A stretch of DNA of 64,000 bases from Pandoraea pnomenusa (lineage in GTDB: Bacteria; Pseudomonadota; Gammaproteobacteria; Burkholderiales; Burkholderiaceae), in contig NZ_CP009553.3 in the NCBI RefSeq assembly GCF_000767615.3, forward strand, positions 1 to 64,000, in the 5' to 3' direction. Below are positions 27,801 to 36,098 of this stretch, piece by piece (the first letter of the stretch is position 1; the number at the start of each line of letters is the position of its first letter). The notes beneath the pieces were generated by a model that did no database searches, was not told the origin of the DNA, and saw nothing but the letters and a program-made list of their open reading frames with translations. The translations under genes and the position numbers were made by a program.

Positions 27801-30800
27801 TGACAATCGAACCGAGGTGAAGGACCTCGGCACGGTATGCAGTGGAAAGACCGACGAGCACGGCCTGTTGTCGTGTGATGTCTCGCTCTCGCAGCCGGGG
27901 GAAATCACGCTGGTGGCGCAGGCGAAGGACGACAGGAACAACCTGAGCACGTCGACAACGAGTGTTTGGGTGACAGGGCGCGGCGAGGTGTGGTTCGGGG
28001 GCGACAACACCGACCGCATGGACGTGTTGCCCGAGCGCAAGACCTACGAGCCGGGCGAGACCGCCAAGCTTCAGGTACGCATGCCGTTCCGGTCGGCCAC
28101 GGCGCTGGTTGCGATCGAGCGCGAAGGTGTGATGGAAACGCGCACGATGGAGATCTCGGGCAAGGACCCGAACGTTTCGCTCAAGGTCGAGCCATCGTGG
28201 GGACCGAACGTTTACGTGTCGGTGCTCGCGGTGCGCGGGCGGATCCACGAAGTGCCCTGGTACTCGTTCTTCCAGTGGGGCTGGAAGCAACCGCTGGAAT
28301 GGTTCCGGGCGTTCTGGTATGAGGGACGGGAGTATCAGGCGCCCACCGGCCTCGTGGACCTGGGCAAGCCGGCCTATCGCTTCGGCTTGACGGAATTGCG
28401 TGTCGGCACGGCGGGCCAGCGGCTCGGCGTGGAAGTGAAACCGGATGCCGCGACGTATCCGGTGCGCGGCCACGCAAAAGTGCGCATCAAGGTGACCCAG
28501 CCGGACGGCAAGCCCGTTGCGGCAGGCACCGAGGTCGCGGTGGCGGCCGTCGACGAGGCATTGCTGGAACTGGCGCCGAACACGAGCTGGAATCTGCTCG
28601 ACGCCATGTGGCAACGCCGCAGTTACAGCGTGACGACGGCCACGGCGCAGATGGAGATCATCGGGCGCCGGCACTACGGCCGCAAGGCGGTACCGGCGGG
28701 CGGCGGCGGTGGCAAGAGTCCCACGCGCGAATTGTTCGACACGTTGCTGTTGTGGCAGCCGCGCGTCGTACTCGACGACAAGGGCGAGGCGAGCGTGGAC
28801 GTTGCGCTCAACGACGCGTTGTCGAGCTTCCGCATCGTGGCCGTGGCGGACGACGGCAAGCCCGGCGCGCAGGCGCTCGGCTGGTTCGGTACGGGCTCGG
28901 CGACCATCCGCACCACGCAGGACCTCCAACTGATCTCCGGCTTGCCGCCGCTCGTTCGCGAGGGCGACAACTACCGGGCGCAATTCACCGTGCGCAACAC
29001 AACGCAACACGCCATGCAAGTGCAGTTGACGGCGCGTGCGACGCAACTGACGCTGGCGCCGCAACGCATCGATGTACCGGCCGGCGAGTCGCGCGAAGTG
29101 GCGTGGGAAGTCACGGCCCCGACGGGCGCGGCCGACACGCGCGCGCAGCGGCTCGTGTGGGAAGTCAGTGCGCAGGCACCCGCGGTAGGGGGCGCGCCCG
29201 CCGCAAGCGACGCCATCAAGGTCGGCCAGGACGTGCAGCCGTCGTTGCCCGCAAGCGTGCAGCAGTCGGTGCTGACCCAGGTCGAAGGCAGTCTCACGTT
29301 GCCGATGGCGCCGCCCGCCGGCGCCGTGGCTGACAGTACGGGCAAGCTGCGCGGCGGCGTGCGCGTCAGCATGCAGCCGCGTCTGTCGCAGGGGCTACCG
29401 GGCGTGAGGCGCTGGTTTGAGCTGTATCCGTACGCGTGTCTGGAACAGCAGGCCTCGAAGGCGCTCGGCCTGCGCGACGTCGCCCAGTGGAAGCGCGTCA
29501 CGGGCATGCTGCCGTCGTATCTCGACGAAGACGGTCTGGCGAGCTATTTCCCGCCGCAGGATGGGTTTGCGAACCAGGGCAGCGACACGCTGACCGCCTA
29601 CCTGCTGGCCGTGAGCCATGAGGCGAAAGCGCTCGATCCCGCGTATGGACTGCCCGACGATGCGTTGGCGCGAATGGAAGACGGTCTGACGGCGTTCGTG
29701 GAAGGGCGTCTCACGCGCCGCTTCTGGGCTCCGCGCGACGACCTGACCCTGCGCAAGCTCACCGCCATCGAAGCGCTGTCGCGCTATGGCCGGGCGAACG
29801 CGCGTATGCTGGGCTCGCTCACGCTCGCGCCGAACGACTGGCCCACGTCCGCCGTCATCGACTGGTATGCAATCCTGCAACGGCTGCCGGATGTGCCGCA
29901 ACGGGCCGAGCGTCTGGCGCAGGCCGAGCAGATCCTGCGTGCGCGCCTGTCGTATCAGGGCACGCGTGTCGGGTTCTCGACACAGGGCAGCGACGGCCTG
30001 TGGTGGCTGATGGTGGGTCCGGAAACGAATGCGGCCAGACTGGCGCTCCTGATGAACGCGAACCCGGCGTGGAAGGACGAGATGCCGCGCCTGGTCATCG
30101 GCCTGCTGGGATTGCAGACGCGAGGCGCCTGGTCGACGACGACCGCCAATGTCTGGGGCGGTCTGGCGGTCGATCGCTTTTCGGCCAGGTTCGAACGCGA
30201 CACGCCCACGGGGCAGACTGCGATTCAGTGGCAGCGCGACAACCAGACGACTGGCGGTGTGCAAACCATCGACTGGGACAAGCTCAAGGCGGGCACACTG
30301 CCGCCTGCGGTGTCGCTGCCCTGGCTGGGCCACGCGACGGCTGGTTCGGATTCTGCGCGCGACGTGCTGCGTCTCGAGCAATCCGGTGCCGGCAAGCCGT
30401 GGGCGACGATTCAGAGTCTGGCCGCCGTGCCGCTCAAGGCGCCGTTCTCCGCGGGCTACCGAGTGACGCGCAGCGTTCAGGTGCAGGACGCCGCCGAGCG
30501 CTCGGGAGAGAGCTTCGTACGTGGTGCCGTGCTGCGCGTGCGTCTCGATATCGACGCGCAGGCCGACATGCGTTGGGTAGTCGTGAGCGATCCGCTGCCG
30601 GGTGGCGCGACGGTGCTGGGCGGCGGGTTGGGACGCGACTCCGCCATTGCCACACAAGGCGAGAAGAGCGAAGGCGCCATGCCCGCGTTCGAGGAGCGCG
30701 CGCAGGACGCTTACCGCGCGTACTACGACTACCTGCCCAAGGGACAGCACCGCATCGAGTACACAGTGCGCCTGAACAACGTTGGCAAGTTCGCCACACC

Positions 30801-30888
30801 GCCGACCCGCGTCGAAGCGATGTACGAGCCCGCCATGTATGGCGAGACGCCGAACCCGCCGGTGCAGGTGGTGCCGGCGAAACCGTAA
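24862..30888 (+). CDS. Bacterial alpha-2-macroglobulin with thioester
   Basis: At 2008 residues this is a large periplasmic protease-trapping protein of the YfhM/YfaS type. A Sec signal peptide spans residues 1-31 (LAWAALCLGMWVTPFAHA). Several MG/bait-type beta domains follow, with an acidic linker near residues 845-870, then the TED region with the thioester motif CLEQ at Cys1526-Gln1529 in ELYPYACLEQQASKALG. The protein lacks a lipobox, unlike E. coli YfhM, so it is probably soluble in the periplasm or held differently. The family is thought to inhibit invading proteases and to be coupled to PBP1C for repair. Two genes downstream is pbpC, consistent with that model. A GAGGAG ribosome site precedes the ATG. 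Confidence 0.95.
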   Translation: MYSRSQRVWPAAPLAWAALCLGMWVTPFAHAARVVSVSPQGEVATVDQVVVKFDEAMVPAGDPRAQAPATVRCADASLTGDGHWLEPKIWVYDFKQPLPPGAKCSVEMRSTLAAVSGTALSGTTRYGFNTGGPAVTSIRPSYGPIDENQIFILTLNGEAATETVRKNAWCETEGLGERIGVKSIEGDTRTALLKRFNLEKQAPRVVMLQCNRTLAAGAKMHLVWGAGIATPSGVPTKQARRFEYEVREPFTASFSCERENANAPCTPLRPLRLTFNSPVARDMAARIRLQGAGAERSPKFSDTDRTSSVSDVTFDAPFPEKAELTLTLPKGFTDDSGRALDNAGEFPLKTKTATMPPLAKFAAAPFGIVERFAEPGMPPMLPVTLRKVEPALQIQGLGVSGQVAATATNGRTMQLRVDDDAEVMNWLSRVRRFDETTMTRKQIAQEMPSILTAPAAKEAFGPNAAAIVQDKVTRYDTRSLSLLSGLPGVQALTLPVPKENNPRPFEVVGIPFQKPGFYVVELASPSLGAALLGKSLPMYVRTTVLVTNLGVHFKMGRENAVAWVTTLDKGQPVANATVRVLDCDGSEVATAVTDKTGVAKIDKSLEKYRYCEKTMRSGYFVVARTQGSDPDMAFVSSDWNRGIEPWRFHVPTDGGDSPTIRAQTVFDRMLFRVGETVSMKHFIRQETMRGLALPASLPSQLTITHEGSGQTYTQPVQWRNGRLAENTFQIPQGAKLGEYSVTLDYTDTDSRPKAYPSSLDAGHFRVEAFRLPVLAGSIGVRDAAKSPLINKTEAPVNVQVNYVAGGPAGNLPVRVSALLRVRDLTFDGYDDFSFTPYRPPQAQSGAGDDEPGNDESSGSSDQKLVADKQRLVLDRNGAGSLMLKDLPKVDRPSDLVLEASFADPNGEIQTLRGNATLWPANLITGVRSESWVSVTNKLPVKALALDLQGKPKSGVAMDVRAEARITTSSRKRMVGGFYAYDNRTEVKDLGTVCSGKTDEHGLLSCDVSLSQPGEITLVAQAKDDRNNLSTSTTSVWVTGRGEVWFGGDNTDRMDVLPERKTYEPGETAKLQVRMPFRSATALVAIEREGVMETRTMEISGKDPNVSLKVEPSWGPNVYVSVLAVRGRIHEVPWYSFFQWGWKQPLEWFRAFWYEGREYQAPTGLVDLGKPAYRFGLTELRVGTAGQRLGVEVKPDAATYPVRGHAKVRIKVTQPDGKPVAAGTEVAVAAVDEALLELAPNTSWNLLDAMWQRRSYSVTTATAQMEIIGRRHYGRKAVPAGGGGGKSPTRELFDTLLLWQPRVVLDDKGEASVDVALNDALSSFRIVAVADDGKPGAQALGWFGTGSATIRTTQDLQLISGLPPLVREGDNYRAQFTVRNTTQHAMQVQLTARATQLTLAPQRIDVPAGESREVAWEVTAPTGAADTRAQRLVWEVSAQAPAVGGAPAASDAIKVGQDVQPSLPASVQQSVLTQVEGSLTLPMAPPAGAVADSTGKLRGGVRVSMQPRLSQGLPGVRRWFELYPYACLEQQASKALGLRDVAQWKRVTGMLPSYLDEDGLASYFPPQDGFANQGSDTLTAYLLAVSHEAKALDPAYGLPDDALARMEDGLTAFVEGRLTRRFWAPRDDLTLRKLTAIEALSRYGRANARMLGSLTLAPNDWPTSAVIDWYAILQRLPDVPQRAERLAQAEQILRARLSYQGTRVGFSTQGSDGLWWLMVGPETNAARLALLMNANPAWKDEMPRLVIGLLGLQTRGAWSTTTANVWGGLAVDRFSARFERDTPTGQTAIQWQRDNQTTGGVQTIDWDKLKAGTLPPAVSLPWLGHATAGSDSARDVLRLEQSGAGKPWATIQSLAAVPLKAPFSAGYRVTRSVQVQDAAERSGESFVRGAVLRVRLDIDAQADMRWVVVSDPLPGGATVLGGGLGRDSAIATQGEKSEGAMPAFEERAQDAYRAYYDYLPKGQHRIEYTVRLNNVGKFATPPTRVEAMYEPAMYGETPNPPVQVVPAKP

Positions 30889-30907
30889 TCAGGGGAGCCC
30901 GAGCGTC

Positions 30908-31648
30908 ATGACGTCGAAACTCCTTGCACCGGCGGCGGCGCTGCCTGGCGAAGCACGCCGCTTCTGGTGGCTCGCCGCAATGGCCGGCGTTGCGTATGCG
31001 GTGTCGTTGCGAGGCGCGCCTTATGCGGATCAGGCCGTCGCGAAGGTCCTCATGTGTGCATTGTTGCTGTTCTCGGCGATGTATCACCGCGCGCCGGGCG
31101 AACGGGGGTGGCTGTGCGCCGCGCTGATCTTCTCCGGCGCGGGCGACGTGCTGCTGGCGCTGCCCGCGCTCTCGCAGGGGTTTGTGTTGGGGCTTGGGGC
31201 ATTCCTGCTGGCCCACGTCGCGTACTTCGTGCTGTTCTGGCGGGTACGGCGTCGCTGGCGGCAGGTGCCTGGCTGGCATCGGATCGCCATCGTGCTGGTC
31301 TGGGTGGCGGCAGTGCTGGCCTACGTCATGTACTGGCCGGGCATGGGAGAACTCAAGGCGCCGGTGGCGTGTTACGTGGTGGTGCTCTCGATGATGGCAT
31401 CGGCGGCACTGCTGGCCGATCTCGAAGGCGAATGGGCAGCCGTGGGCGCACTGCTGTTCACGGTCTCCGATGCGCTTATCGGCACCACGCGCTTCGTGGG
31501 GACGATCCCCGCTCAGGACTACGCCATCTGGATCTTCTATGGGCTGGCGCAACTGCTGCTCGTCGCGGGCATCATGGCGGTGCGCACGCCACGGTTGCCA
31601 TACCATGCGCAGCGAAAGTTGCCGCAACTGACGAATGACAAAGGATGA
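30908..31648 (+). CDS. YhhN/TMEM86-family membrane protein (lysoplasmalogenase-like)
   Basis: The 246-residue protein has about eight hydrophobic helices and the family motifs LIFSGAGDVLLAL and LLFTVSDALIGT, whose acidic residues are conserved in TMEM86/YhhN proteins. Human TMEM86B hydrolyses lysoplasmalogen. Bacterial YhhN function is not settled, and plasmalogens are not expected in aerobic proteobacteria, so an ether- or lysolipid role is uncertain. It lies 19 bases after the macroglobulin gene and overlaps pbpC by 4 bases (ATGA), so all three are co-transcribed. Its insertion between the two partners is unusual. Confidence 0.85.
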   Translation: MTSKLLAPAAALPGEARRFWWLAAMAGVAYAVSLRGAPYADQAVAKVLMCALLLFSAMYHRAPGERGWLCAALIFSGAGDVLLALPALSQGFVLGLGAFLLAHVAYFVLFWRVRRRWRQVPGWHRIAIVLVWVAAVLAYVMYWPGMGELKAPVACYVVVLSMMASAALLADLEGEWAAVGALLFTVSDALIGTTRFVGTIPAQDYAIWIFYGLAQLLLVAGIMAVRTPRLPYHAQRKLPQLTNDKG

Positions 31649-33954
31649 AGCGAATGTGGGCGTGGTCTGAGGGGCGCGGCCGTGGCGTCGCGCGTCATGT
31701 GGTGTTGAGCGTTTCGCTCGCGCTCGGACTGCTGCACGCGTCGGCGCCGGCGCGGGCGGTGCCTTCGTTTGACGAAGTGCGTCACGACTGGCGTGCCTCG
31801 GATTGGATTCTGCTCGATCGCCGGGGGGAGCCCCTGCAACGCCTGCGCGCGGACATGCAAGCGCAACGTGGCGACTGGGTCACGCTCGCCGACGTCTCTC
31901 CCGCCTTTCGTCAGGCGTTGGTCGTCTCGGAAGACAAGCGCTTCTACGAGCACAGTGGCGTGGACTGGCGCGGGGTGGCCGCAGCAGCCTGGGGCAATCT
32001 CTGGCACTCGCGCACGCGCGGCGCGTCCACGCTGACGATGCAGCTCGCCGGCCTGCTCGACGACGATTTGCGTCCCAGCGCGCGCAATCGTTCCGTCACG
32101 CAGAAGATCGGGCAGGCCGCAACGGCCCTGTGGCTGGAGCAGCGCTGGCGCAAGGACCAGATTCTGGAGGCCTACCTCAACCTCGTGCCGTTTCGCGGGG
32201 AGCTCGTTGGTATCTCGGCGGTGTCGCAAACGCTCTTCGGCAAGCTGCCCAGCGGGCTCGATGCGCGCGAATCGGCACTCGCCGTGGCGCTGCTGCGCGC
32301 GCCGAATGCGCCGGTCGCCAGGGTTTCCCAGCGGGCTTGCGGCATTCTTCGCGACGTGGGGCAGAGCGCGGACTGCAACGGTCTGGACGGCTACGCGCAA
32401 CTTGTGTTCTCGCGACCCGCCAGCGTGATGACGACGCGCGACGCCGTCAATCTCGCTCCGCACTTCGCGCGCCGCGTCTTCAGCGCAAGCCGTCCGCCGC
32501 CGGGCACGACGATCACCAGCACGCTCGACGTGAATCTTCAGCGCATGGCAGTTACGACGCTGCAACAAACGCTGCGCGAACTGGGCACGCCCGGCCGCTC
32601 GCGCAACGTGCAGGACGGCGCGATCGTCGTGATCGACAATGCGAGCGGTGACATCCTCGCATGGGTCGGTTCCTCCGGCGTACTGTCGGCCGCGGCACAA
32701 GTCGATGGCGTGACCTCGCTGCGTCAGGCCGGCTCGACACTCAAACCGTTTCTCTACGCGCAGGCGATCGCGGAACATCGCCTGACGGCGGCCTCGCTGC
32801 TCGACGATTCTCCGATCGACCTGCCCACGGGCGGCGGCCTGTACATCCCGCAGAACTACGATCGTCACTTCAAGGGGTGGGTCAGTGCCCGTACGGCGCT
32901 GGCCTCGTCGCTGAACGTGCCGGCCGTGCGCACGCTCGTCATGGTCACGCCGCGCCGGTTCGCCAATACGCTCGTGTCGCTGGGGCTGCCGCTCACGCAA
33001 AGCGGTGACTATTATGGCTTCAGTCTCGCGCTGGGCAGCGCCGACGTCACCCTGCTGTCGCTCGCCAATGCCTACCGTGCGCTGGCCAACGGCGGCATCG
33101 CCAGTGGTGTGAACGAACGCATGCCCGAGACGGTGCGCGCTTCCAGCGCCCCCGGCGCCGGTACGCCAGGCACCCCCGGAATGCGCTCGTCGCCGCGCGA
33201 TACGGCGCGCACCACGGTCTTTTCGCCGCAGGTCAGTTTCATCGTGTCCGACATGATCTCCGACCGACAGGCGCGCACGCGTACCTTCGGCCTCGACAGC
33301 CCGCTTTCGACCCGCTACTGGACCGCCGTCAAAACGGGGACCAGCAAGGACATGCGCGATAACTGGGCCGTTGGCTACTCGCGTCGCTACACGGTCGGTG
33401 TGTGGGTCGGCAACGCCGACGGGGCGCCGATGTGGGATGTGTCGGGCGTGTCGGGCGCGGCGCCCATCTGGCACCGTGTCATGGACTATCTACATCGCCG
33501 CACGGCGAGTCTGCCACCGCCCGCACCGCAGGGGCTGGAACATGTCGCGGTGCAATATGCCGAGCACGTGGAGCCGTCCCGCGAAGAGTGGTTCCTGCCG
33601 GGCACCTCGCAGCGCACGATTGCGCTCTCGTCGCTGGCGACCAAGGCGCCGGGCGGTCCCCTCTGGCGCATTGCCGGACCCACGGACGGCACGATCGTGG
33701 CGCTCGATCCCGATATCCCTCCCGCGAACCAGCGATTGTGGTTCCAGGTGGCCGCCGCCTGGCCCAAGGGGGCGGCATGGCGGCTCGACGGCAAGCCGTT
33801 GGCGGGCGCCGCGCGCGTGAGCTGGTTGCCGTGGCCGGGGCGTCATACGCTCGAACTCGTCGATGCCGCAGGAGCCGTGCGAGACAGCGTGCGTTTCGAG
33901 GTACGCGGTGCGACGCTCAACGACGGCAAGCGCATGCGCAATGCGAGTCGCTGA
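31645..33954 (+). CDS. pbpC: Penicillin-binding protein 1C
   Basis: The 769-residue bifunctional peptidoglycan synthase has a signal anchor, a GT51 glycosyltransferase domain (VVSEDKRFYEHSGVDWRGVA with catalytic Glu96, then GASTLTMQLAGLL), a transpeptidase domain (GSTLKPF with active-site Ser364, ASSLNVPAVR as the SxN motif, KTGTSKDMRDNWA as the KTG box) and a C-terminal BiPBP_C beta domain. The gene pair macroglobulin-pbpC is widespread and suggests that PBP1C repairs the wall after protease or predator attack. The start overlaps the preceding YhhN-like gene. Confidence 0.96.
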   Translation: MKRMWAWSEGRGRGVARHVVLSVSLALGLLHASAPARAVPSFDEVRHDWRASDWILLDRRGEPLQRLRADMQAQRGDWVTLADVSPAFRQALVVSEDKRFYEHSGVDWRGVAAAAWGNLWHSRTRGASTLTMQLAGLLDDDLRPSARNRSVTQKIGQAATALWLEQRWRKDQILEAYLNLVPFRGELVGISAVSQTLFGKLPSGLDARESALAVALLRAPNAPVARVSQRACGILRDVGQSADCNGLDGYAQLVFSRPASVMTTRDAVNLAPHFARRVFSASRPPPGTTITSTLDVNLQRMAVTTLQQTLRELGTPGRSRNVQDGAIVVIDNASGDILAWVGSSGVLSAAAQVDGVTSLRQAGSTLKPFLYAQAIAEHRLTAASLLDDSPIDLPTGGGLYIPQNYDRHFKGWVSARTALASSLNVPAVRTLVMVTPRRFANTLVSLGLPLTQSGDYYGFSLALGSADVTLLSLANAYRALANGGIASGVNERMPETVRASSAPGAGTPGTPGMRSSPRDTARTTVFSPQVSFIVSDMISDRQARTRTFGLDSPLSTRYWTAVKTGTSKDMRDNWAVGYSRRYTVGVWVGNADGAPMWDVSGVSGAAPIWHRVMDYLHRRTASLPPPAPQGLEHVAVQYAEHVEPSREEWFLPGTSQRTIALSSLATKAPGGPLWRIAGPTDGTIVALDPDIPPANQRLWFQVAAAWPKGAAWRLDGKPLAGAARVSWLPWPGRHTLELVDAAGAVRDSVRFEVRGATLNDGKRMRNASR

Positions 33955-34127
33955 GCGCATGTGCGCATTGATCGTACGAAATGTCGCCAAAAAATTTTGA
34001 TGTGGCAGACGCGTTGACGCGATGCGCGCTACACTGAATTCAGACTTGGCAAAGCGTGACGCAATGTGACGGCGACGAGTGCGAATTCCGCCGCCGATGG
34101 CGCACGCCTCGGAGCGGAGACATATCG

Positions 34128-35099
34128 ATGATCACGCTGGACGCGCATCAGACCGCGCAGCTATTGCCTTATCCCCAATTGGCCGACGGCATCGAGGCCA
34201 TGCTCATGGAGATGCGCTCGGGGACTGCCCGTGCCCCGGAGCGTCTGCATTTTTCCCTCACCGAACCGGAACGTGGCCGCCGAGGTGGCGTGCTGCTGGT
34301 CATGCCGGCCGTCAATCGCGATGTCGCGATGACCAAGCACATCACCGTGCATCCCGAGAACTGTCGCGTGGGCAAACCGTCGATCATCGGCGAAGTGATG
34401 GTGTTCGATCCGCACACGGGCGAGCGCCTCATGTTGCTCGACGGTCCGACCGTCACGGGACGGCGTACGGCCGCCGTTACGCTCTTCGCCGCACGCAAGT
34501 TCGCGCCGCGACCGAAGGGGCCGGTGCTGATCGTGGGCGCGGGCGTACAGGCGCGGGCGCACCTCGAGGCGTTTGCCGCCGGCATGGGCACGCGTCACTT
34601 CATGATCTTTTCCCGCAGCCCGGAGCGCGCGCATGCGCTTGCCGAGCACGCCGCGGGTCTTGGCGTGGAGGCGACGGTCGTCGATGCGATCGAGCCGGTG
34701 CTTAACACCGTGAGCGTTGTGATCGCGGCAACGACCAGCAGCGAGCCGGTACTGCCCGACAGCGATGTGATGCGCTGGCGCGACGATATTTTCGTGGCGG
34801 GCGTGGGCGCATTTCGTCCCGATATGCGCGAGTTGCCGCCCCAGCTCTGTCGCGATGCTGCCGTGCGGGGCACGCTCGTGGTCGACACATGGGAGGTCAA
34901 GCACGAGGCGGGCGACCTCCTGCATGCCGCGATCGACTGGGGCCGCGCGGCGCCGCTCATGGACGCAATCATCACGCCCGACCGTTTTCGCTCCAGTGGG
35001 CCTGTGCTCTTCAAGAGCGTGGGCTACGCGTTGTGGGATCTGGCCGCCGTGCTGTGCGCGCGCGCCAATCTGGAAAAGGACGGCGTGCCCGCTGCCTGA
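34128..35099 (+). CDS. Ornithine cyclodeaminase/mu-crystallin family enzyme
   Basis: The 323-residue protein has the OCD fold: an N-terminal dimerisation part with AMTKHITVHPENCRVGKPSI and DGPTVTGRRTAA, and a Rossmann domain with VLIVGAGVQARAHLEAF for NAD(P). Family members include ornithine cyclodeaminase, alanine dehydrogenase and delta-1-pyrroline-2-carboxylate reductase. The last is common in proteobacteria and acts in hydroxyproline or D-lysine metabolism. Which activity applies cannot be told here, and no proline-racemase neighbour is present. ATG 34128 is preferred over the upstream frame, which has no conserved residues. Confidence 0.87.
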   Translation: MITLDAHQTAQLLPYPQLADGIEAMLMEMRSGTARAPERLHFSLTEPERGRRGGVLLVMPAVNRDVAMTKHITVHPENCRVGKPSIIGEVMVFDPHTGERLMLLDGPTVTGRRTAAVTLFAARKFAPRPKGPVLIVGAGVQARAHLEAFAAGMGTRHFMIFSRSPERAHALAEHAAGLGVEATVVDAIEPVLNTVSVVIAATTSSEPVLPDSDVMRWRDDIFVAGVGAFRPDMRELPPQLCRDAAVRGTLVVDTWEVKHEAGDLLHAAIDWGRAAPLMDAIITPDRFRSSGPVLFKSVGYALWDLAAVLCARANLEKDGVPAA

Positions 35100-35150
35100 C
35101 AGGCGCGGCGCAGCGGGTTAGCACCGACAGTCGGCCGTCGTGCCCCTTTG

Positions 35151-35190
35151 TGTGTCGCTGTGTATCGCTGCTTATAGCTGCGTATCGCTG
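35151..35190. repeat. Imperfect 10-bp tandem repeat
   Basis: Four decamers in register, TGTGTCGCTG, TGTATCGCTG, CTTATAGCTG and CGTATCGCTG, sit directly beside the stop codon of hmuV. The consensus is YGTATCGCTG. Confidence 0.8.
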
Positions 35191-35194
35191 CGCA

Positions 35195-36040
35195 TCAGGC
35201 GGGCAGCGCGAACGGTACGCCCGAGCCTGCGCCGGAAAGCCCGGGCGACATCCCGGGCGTGATGACGTGGACCGGCAGTCCCAGCGTCGATTCGATGAGA
35301 TCCGCGCGCATGACGTCGCGCGGCGCGCCGGTGGCGAGAATGCGTCCGTCGGCAAGCAGGGCCATGCGGTCGGCATGACGCGCCGCGAGGTTGATGTCAT
35401 GCACGATCGCCATCGCGCCGAATCCCCACGATTTCGCGAGCGATCGCGTGAGCGCGAGCAAGTGGTGCTGATGGGCGAGATCCAGCGCCGCCGTCGGTTC
35501 GTCCAGCAGGAGATAGCGAGGCACGCTGGGGGCGACGGCGGCGGCGTCGGGCCACAGTTGCGCGAGCACGCGCGCGAACTGCACACGCGCCCATTCCCCA
35601 CCCGACAGTGTCATCACGTCGCGCCCGAGCAGTGGCAGGGCGCCCGCGCGCTCCAGCGCGAGCGTGGCGATTTCGACATCGCTTTTCGCGGGTTGTCCGG
35701 CGCGCGCTCTCGATCTCGGAAACGGCAAACGCCCCATCGTCACGATCTCCAGTGCGCTGAACGGAAACGACAGCTGTGCCGTTTGCGGCAGAACGGCGCG
35801 CAACCGGGCCAGCGCCGCCGCACTGTATTGCGTGAGCGGCGAGCCGTTGAGCGTGACCGCGCCGCTTACCCGCGCGCGGGGCGGCAACGGTTCGCCCGCG
35901 AGCGCCTTGAGCAGGGTGCTCTTGCCGGCGCCGTTGCGCCCGAGCAGCACGAGTAGCTCACCCGGTCGGATATCGAGTGACAGGCCGTCGAGAACGGGCG
36001 AATCGGTGTGCGCAATCGTCAGGTCGTGGGCACTGAGCAT
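35195..36040 (-). CDS. hmuV: Haem ABC transporter, ATP-binding protein
   Basis: HmuV hydrolyses ATP to drive haem import through HmuU. The 281-residue protein has Walker A LGRNGAGKST, the ABC signature LSGGEWARVQFARVL (note WARV after LSGGE, usual for this family), Walker B RYLLLDEPTAALDLAHQ and the switch His in IVHDINLAARHADR. The start at 36040 (MLSAHDLTI) has an AGGAC ribosome site and removes a non-conserved leader. It is the last gene of the haem operon; hmuU ends 58 bases upstream. Confidence 0.95.
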   Translation of the reverse strand: MLSAHDLTIAHTDSPVLDGLSLDIRPGELLVLLGRNGAGKSTLLKALAGEPLPPRARVSGAVTLNGSPLTQYSAAALARLRAVLPQTAQLSFPFSALEIVTMGRLPFPRSRARAGQPAKSDVEIATLALERAGALPLLGRDVMTLSGGEWARVQFARVLAQLWPDAAAVAPSVPRYLLLDEPTAALDLAHQHHLLALTRSLAKSWGFGAMAIVHDINLAARHADRMALLADGRILATGAPRDVMRADLIESTLGLPVHVITPGMSPGLSGAGSGVPFALPA

Positions 36041-36098
36041 GGCGAAGTCCTGTGTCGTCGGTGCGGCGGCGATTTCGTGGTTCCGTATCGTGCGGACA

